64,000 nt of DNA from Juglans regia (taxonomy: Eukaryota > Streptophyta > Magnoliopsida > Fagales > Juglandaceae). This document shows, piece after piece, positions 58,788-64,000 of this stretch (positions are counted from its first letter, which is position 1; the number at the start of each line of letters is the position of its first letter). Under the pieces are notes generated by a model. It did not search any database and had not been told where the DNA came from. It saw only the letters and a program-made list of their open reading frames with translations. The translations under genes and the position numbers were made by a program. Location of the stretch: positions 29,793,150 to 29,857,149 of the forward strand of contig NC_049910.1 of NCBI RefSeq assembly GCF_001411555.2. Reading direction: 5' to 3'.

Positions 58788-59208
58788 TTAAAATAAATGC
58801 ATGGAAAGTGAAAACTTAGCAAATTTTTACAAACCAACGATTAATGTGATGAAGTTAAAGTAGATAAAAATATCTATGTTAGTTTTTTTTTTCTTTCTAA
58901 ATTTGTTGTCTTAATTATACTAATTAATGTGACATAATTTTTGTAGATATTTTAGTCATTGATTTAAATAATAAAAAATTAATTAAAATAGAACATGTTA
59001 GCTGGCATTAATAATGAGTAAGAAATGGATTTTCCTATTATAAAAATAGATTCTAACCAAGTAAAGAGAGATAAAGGAAGAAAGATAAAAACAGGGCCTA
59101 TTTTTTCTGGTCCGGCCGAACGACCTAGTTGCTCTCCACATTATGGTGATCCTTATTTCTAGAAGAAGCAAAACCATCAAACATGCATTTTGGTATCCTC
59201 CATTGAAA

Positions 59209-60453
59209 ATGGGGAAGAGCTGGCTTCTTGCTGTTCTCCTCTCTATTATTTCCACTGAAGTTGCCTTTTCTGTGGGTGTTGGTGTTGGTATTGGTGTTGG
59301 TGTTGGTGTTGGTGTTGGCAATGTAGGTGGTCGTGGTGGTCGTGGTGGTGGAGGCGTTTGGGTTGGTGGTGGGAGCAACAGCCCAGGGCCATCTGTTTCT
59401 GGGTCTTCGGTTCCAAAGCTCCAGAGGGCTTACACTGCTCTCCAGGCATGGAAATCTGCAATAAAAGATGACCCATTGAAGATTTTAGGCACTTGGGTTG
59501 GCTCTAATGTCTGTTCTTACAAAGGAGTCTTTTGTGCAGACTCTCAAGATGAAATGGATGCACCAACTGGCCTTGTTGTTGCAGGTATAGATCTCAACAA
59601 AGCAAATCTTCAAGGCACTCTTGTCAAGGAGCTCTCTTTCCTCACTGATATATCTCTGCTCCACCTCAACAGCAACAGATTTTCAGGCACAATTCCTAAC
59701 ACTTTCAGAGATCTCTCATCACTCCAAGAGCTAGACCTTAGTAACAATCTCTTCTCAGGTCCTTTCCCTGTAGTTACTCTATACATTCCAAAGCTCCTTT
59801 TCTTGGACCTCCGTTTCAACACATTCTCGGGCCCCCTTCCTGAAGATCTCTTCAACAAGAACTTAGATGCAATCTTTGTCAATAACAACCAATTTGAAGG
59901 CCAACTTCCGCAAAATTTGGGGAACTCTCCAGCTTCTGTGATAAATTTAGCTAATAACAATTTCAGTGGAAACATCCCAATAAGTCTTGGTTTCATGGGC
60001 TCTAAACTTAAGGAGATATTGTTTCTCAATAACCAATTAACAGGTTGCATTCCTGAGGGAGTTGGGCTTTTCACAGGCATGCAAGTTTTGGATGTAAGCT
60101 TCAATTCCTTGATGGGTCATCTGCCAGATACACTATCTTGTCTAGAAAATATTGAGGTTCTCAATTTGGCACACAACGAGCTATCTGGGGTCCTCCCAGA
60201 CCCGCTTTGTTCTCTTAGAAGCCTTGTGAATCTCACTGTTGCCTACAATTTCTTTTCCGGGTTCAGCCAGCAGTGTTCCAACCTGTTCATCAGGAATGTG
60301 GGCTTTGATTTCTCGCTAAATTGCATCCCTGGGATGGACATGCAGAGACCTCGCCCAGAATGTTCAATGATTCCAGGAGTTGGGTTGAATTGTCTGAGAA
60401 TCCCTGCTGCAAATCCTCTTGTTTGTGGTTCAGTAGTTGCTTCATCTCCATGA
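59209..60453 (+). CDS. Secreted leucine-rich-repeat protein (At4g06744/LRX N-terminal-like)
   Basis: Intronless, 414 residues. A signal peptide (MGKSWLLAVLLSIISTEVAF) is followed by a Gly/Val repeat (about 22-38) and a Gly/Arg-rich segment to about 55. A cap with SNVCSYKGVFC leads into about nine LRRs of plant extracellular type (L-x-L-x-x-N-x-F-S-G-x-I/L-P) between residues 130 and 330. A Cys-rich tail ends the protein. This is the LRR head of the LRX/pollen-extensin-like group without the extensin Ser-Pro repeats, as in Arabidopsis At4g06744-type proteins. It probably acts in the cell wall; its partner is unknown. The start chosen is the ATG directly before the signal peptide. An in-frame ATG 66 bases upstream would add a basic extension and spoil it. 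The Gly/Val stretch is encoded by a GTTGGT microsatellite, so its length probably varies. The frame is intact. Confidence 0.92.
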   Translation: MGKSWLLAVLLSIISTEVAFSVGVGVGIGVGVGVGVGNVGGRGGRGGGGVWVGGGSNSPGPSVSGSSVPKLQRAYTALQAWKSAIKDDPLKILGTWVGSNVCSYKGVFCADSQDEMDAPTGLVVAGIDLNKANLQGTLVKELSFLTDISLLHLNSNRFSGTIPNTFRDLSSLQELDLSNNLFSGPFPVVTLYIPKLLFLDLRFNTFSGPLPEDLFNKNLDAIFVNNNQFEGQLPQNLGNSPASVINLANNNFSGNIPISLGFMGSKLKEILFLNNQLTGCIPEGVGLFTGMQVLDVSFNSLMGHLPDTLSCLENIEVLNLAHNELSGVLPDPLCSLRSLVNLTVAYNFFSGFSQQCSNLFIRNVGFDFSLNCIPGMDMQRPRPECSMIPGVGLNCLRIPAANPLVCGSVVASSP

Positions 60454-60949
60454 GGGTAGAGTTTACAGGTACTGATATTCCCGTACAATAGGTTGGTGAT
60501 GGCTGTCTGATTATTAAATACAAGCAATTAATGATTGGCGCTTCCCAATTTATTTCCTCTTTAAATTAGCTCATCTAACTTGCCATTTATCATATCCATC
60601 TTAACCCGATTGGACATGTCCCGAATTGCAGGTTGGAAATCTTTTTTTCAGTATTTCTTTTGGACTAAATCCAACATCTGAGTAACGAATATAGAAATGT
60701 ATGTGCAGTCAACTTTCTTTATCACGTTACATCTGTGTCCCATAAACTATAGTCGTCTGTCTTCATCCTGGCAGCTTGCTAAAGTCGTACTTTCACAGGC
60801 ATGATGCTAATGCTCTAATATATGCTTTCCATTTCAAATCATTGTCGACAAACAGTCATATATATCCAACTTGTCTTACTAGCATTTACCTTTGATAAGC
60901 GTACTTCTCAGCAATCCATCATCCGGATGGTGTTAGATTCTTAGGCATG
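60454..60949 (+). other. 3' untranslated/flanking region of the LRR gene
   Basis: Noncoding. ATTAAATAC at about 60513 could serve as a weak polyadenylation signal. Confidence 0.4.
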
Positions 60950-61136
60950 TAATTCAGATGAGATGAGATGAGATAAGATGTTTTGTTGAAAGTTAAATAA
61001 AATATTAATATAATATAATTTTTATTTTAAAATTTAAAAAATTTAATTATTTATTATATTTTATGTGAGAGTTTGAAAAAATTATAATAATTATATAAAA
61101 TGATATAATATAATTTTGTATAATCAAAGCATTTAA
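60950..61136 (+). mobile_element. MITE, TGAGTTGAG family, copy 7
   Basis: GATGAGATGAGATGAGATAAG at the left, interior TTTAAAAAATTTAATTATTT and ATTTTATGTGAGAGTTTGAA, right end ATCAAAGCATTTAAT. Diverged from the best copies. Confidence 0.6.
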
Positions 61137-61611
61137 TTTCATACTAAGAAATATGAGACTGATTTTTTATAGTTATTTTTTCCTATTTTTGTTTTTACTT
61201 TTGCAATATATTGACTTGTTCAGGGTATTTATTGGGATTCCTCTTCCCAACTATTTGCACTTCTTTTTTAATTTTAGAAAAATATTATCTTACTAAAAAA
61301 TATTATATTTTACACTTTCATCCTATTGCAATCAATCTATCAACCCGTGAAGTTTTTATTTTAAGATTGATAAATAACACAGCGTCAAGACGGAGATCTT
61401 AACGAGACAAAAGCTCAGGCCTTGCTAACTTGCACTCTCGGGCTAAATATCTTGTGCACGGATGCACATCAGAATCCACTGGGGATTCCACAACAACAAC
61501 GCGTGCGCCCATCCAGCGCATAAAAATCATTACTTAGTCTTGAAAATCATGATGGCATGTATGCGGTCCTGACTCCTCTCCATTGAACACGGCACAACAA
61601 CTTACGATATA
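61137..61611. other. Spacer
   Basis: No gene or repeat recognised. Confidence 0.5.
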
Positions 61612-61935
61612 AGTTAGAAGTTGGAGAGTGAGATTTTATAATAATTTTGTGAATAATAATAAAATAATTTATAAATAATAGTGATATAATTTGATTTTAC
61701 GGAGTTTTGAAAAAAGAAAAAAATTGAATAAAAAATATTTTAAAATTATAATATTATTATAATATTATTTTTATTTAGAGATTTAAAAAAATTAAATTAT
61801 TTTTTATTTTTTGTTTAAAAATTTAGAAAAGTTGTAATTATTATTTTAAAAAAATTGTAATAATTAATTTAAAAATATTTGTACTTGAGTGATGTTTGAG
61901 AATGAGATAAGTTTTTTAGATAAGTGTTTATTTAA
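61612..61935 (+). mobile_element. Diverged TGAGTTGAG-type MITE with duplicated interior
   Basis: The pattern GATTTTATAATAATTTTGTG, GAATAAAAAATATTTTAAAA and TTTAGAAAAGTTGTAATTAT resembles the family, with the right side repeated. End assignment is weak. Confidence 0.4.
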
Positions 61936-62480
61936 TTCAAACACTGATTCTATTTTATAATTTAACAAAGTAAAGATGGAGCATCCGCGAGATCTATCCA
62001 GAGTCGAAAGAGCTATTGAGCTCTCATCTATTTTTCTAAAGGTCTCTTATCCATGTGAGAAACAAGAGAGCATATTTATTTTCTTCTTTAAAACATCAAT
62101 AAAAAGATAACATACAATTCAACCGATCCCTCAAAGTCAAAATCATTGATGCAACATTGACATGAAAAATTCTACTTATAATTCAACATAGACTCATTTT
62201 CTACACAACTCAGATGTCATATTGAAAATGTTTAAAACTTAAATCTTTAGAGTACTTATCTTGCAAGTTACTTCGTACATATGATCAATCATGTAAAACG
62301 TGTATCCTCCACATATATGCTTCACAACCTCTCGTAAGTATTAACTTTTCATAGAAAATAAACAAGAGAAGCGCAATGGGGTCAATAGTTAAAAACTGGC
62401 ATTAGATCTCACGTTTCAATACTTTCATTCAAATGTACCGTCCAGGCCAAATCTATAGATTGTCAATACTAAATAGTAAC
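61936..62480. other. Spacer left of the copia LTR
   Basis: Nothing recognised; GTAAC at 62476-62480 is the presumptive target duplication of the following LTR. Confidence 0.5.
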
Positions 62481-63044
62481 TGTTGTGAAATACTATACAA
62501 AGCACACACATCAACAATGACAAATAAAGTAAAAGCAACACAATCAAGAACACGACACAGTATTTACGTGGTTCGGTAAATTGCCTACATCTAAATGAGC
62601 TGCATAAATCTTTATTAATCAGAGGAGATTACAATCACTCAATCTCAACTCACACTCTCTAGGGCTTTTTGCTCTCTCACACAATATGCACTCACAAGAC
62701 AATTGTTCTCACTCAAAATTACTAAAGGTCGTTCAACACAAGTCTAATATGATATATATATATAGTAAGTGGCACTGGAAACCCTAATCTGGCCAAAACT
62801 GCGTACTTCACTCGAGCGAACAGCCAAATGAACATTGGCTCGAGCGGAGTGTCGAGCGATGGTCAAGCAAATACTAGGGTTTGCGTCTCACTCGAGCGGA
62901 GTGTCGAGCGAGACTCGAGAGAACTCTCTAACTTGCCTTCGCTCGAGCGGTCTGTCGAGTGAACCTTGGCTCGAGCCAACAATCAAGCCAACTTCAACAA
63001 ACACCATTTCAGCTCCAAAACCAGTCTCCACATATACCCCAACA
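62481..63044 (-). repeat. Copia 3' LTR with CTCGAGCG repeats
   Basis: The plus-strand ends are TGTTGTGAAA and CCCCAACA. The adjacent minus-strand polypurine tract CTCCAAGTGGGAGAT (63045-63059) fixes it as the 3' LTR. CTCGAGCGGAGTGTCGAGCG-type motifs recur five or six times at 62810-62985. Confidence 0.85.
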
Positions 63045-64000
63045 ATCTCCCACTTGGAGACTGGGTCTCCACATGCCAGCCAATGTTTCCAGCCAAGCCC
63101 TATCATATCTGTAGCTCACAGCTCCCGTCTTCAAGTTAGAAAACGCACTGAAGTCAAGCCAGACTTCAGTCTTCCACATACATCGCCCTTAGAGCGACTC
63201 ACAACTCCCATTGCACTAGGAGAATCCGATCTCGAACAGATCTTGGCAACCTTAGCCAACTTTCCCAGGCTTTTATGAGGAATGACAAAACTGACTCCCT
63301 TTGGTTTCCTCACATGTTTTGCGCGATCAAGCCTGCATTTTTACACTCTTGTATTTCCCTGCACATCACTAGATCCTGATGTCAAATACAAAGAATTAGA
63401 TCTCTTACCATGCGCTAGGACCAACGCACCCTTAGTGATCTTCCAAGCTCCTCCAGAGAACGCTACTGCAAAACCGTTGTCATCAAGCTGTCCCACAGAG
63501 ATCAGGTTTTTCTTCAGATTTGGAACATGTCTAACTTGCTGTAAAGTCCACACGCTCTTGTTTGGAAGTGGGATATACACATCACCCACTCCCACTACAT
63601 CCAATGCCTCTCCATCAGACACATACATCTTCCCAAAATCACCAGCAACATAATTATGCATGATTTCTCGATGCGAAGTGCTATGGAACGAAGACCCTGA
63701 ATCCAACACCCAATCATCAATCGGACTGTGCACTGCAAGAAGTAAGGTATCATGAATTTCTTCTGCCACTACATTCACAGCATCATCATCAGAACTTTCT
63801 TGATTCCTGCAGTTTCTCTTGATGTGGCCCGGCTTGCCACAACTCCAGCATGTGATCTGCTGTCCAGATCTCTTCTTGCTATTTCCCCTGCTCTTGGAGC
63901 CTGACCTGCCATGTCCTATGCCCCTATTGTCAACAATCAGGGCAGATCCTGAACCCGAGGACTCACCCAAGTCTCTCCTACGTACCTCTTCAGCAAGCAC
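63045..64000 (-). pseudogene. Copia gag zinc knuckle and protease, partial, with most of pol absent
   Basis: The open frame enters from beyond 64000 and runs to 63341. It has basic linker sequence, a CCHC knuckle CWSCGKPGHIKRNC at about 63865-63825, and an aspartic protease with WVLDSGSSFHST and LISVGQLDDNGF. Downstream (63340-63060) about 280 bases of broken sequence lead straight to the polypurine tract, so integrase, RT and RNase H are missing. This is either an internally deleted or a non-autonomous gag-protease copia element. The protease itself is open. Confidence 0.88.

Noticed and set aside
1..64000. CRISPR array, bacterial operon or prokaryotic defence system
   Set aside because: There is no spaced identical-repeat array and no prokaryotic gene organisation. 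The tandem arrays found are contiguous satellites and the sequence is plant nuclear DNA.

Overview
The window is plant nuclear DNA. It has a split gene with GT-AG introns, an intronless secreted leucine-rich-repeat gene, and many plant-type transposable elements: Ty1/copia, Athila-like Ty3/gypsy, an L1 LINE with RNase H, CACTA, hAT-like, Mutator-like MITEs, a TRIM, a tRNA-derived SINE and an endogenous pararetrovirus fragment. The MITE and LTR families resemble those of woody eudicots, perhaps Fagales/Juglandaceae. That placement is an impression, not a result.

Layout. 1-1.05 kb: pararetrovirus fragment ending in a TA/CA microsatellite. 1.05-2.04 kb: telomere-like repeat and minisatellite. 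2.05-7.2 kb: decayed minus-strand copia element with two tandem arrays. 8.26-11.6 kb: minus-strand six-exon PTPMT1-type phosphatase gene with a SINE in intron 5. 12-19.6 kb: AT-rich spacer packed with small inverted-repeat elements of four families. 20.2-32.7 kb: probable CACTA composite holding a decayed Tnp2 transposase, TTCGAA-rich subterminal repeats and one CACTACAAGA end. It is interrupted by MITEs, a plant-transposon-protein pseudogene, a 3.6-kb solo LTR with a 5-bp target duplication, and a hAT-like element with an 8-bp duplication. 32.7-35.1 kb: a hairpin, a duplication and LTR debris.

35.1-54.6 kb is a three-level nest. A minus-strand copia element (TSD TCTTT) was split inside its gag zinc knuckle by a plus-strand Athila-like element. 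That element's 3' LTR was then split by an L1 LINE (TSD AACTCACAC). All three carry stops, and the Athila-like element has lost its integrase core. 54.7-59 kb: MITEs, a 60-bp tandem array and a TRIM. 59.2-60.45 kb: a plus-strand secreted LRR protein gene. 60.9-62 kb: more MITEs. 62.5-64 kb: the 3' end of a minus-strand copia element whose gag-protease lies close to the 3' LTR, running off the window.

Only two intact host protein genes are supported. They share no evident pathway: one is a mitochondrial-type lipid or dual-specificity phosphatase, the other an apoplastic LRR protein. Most of the rest is a record of successive insertions and decay.
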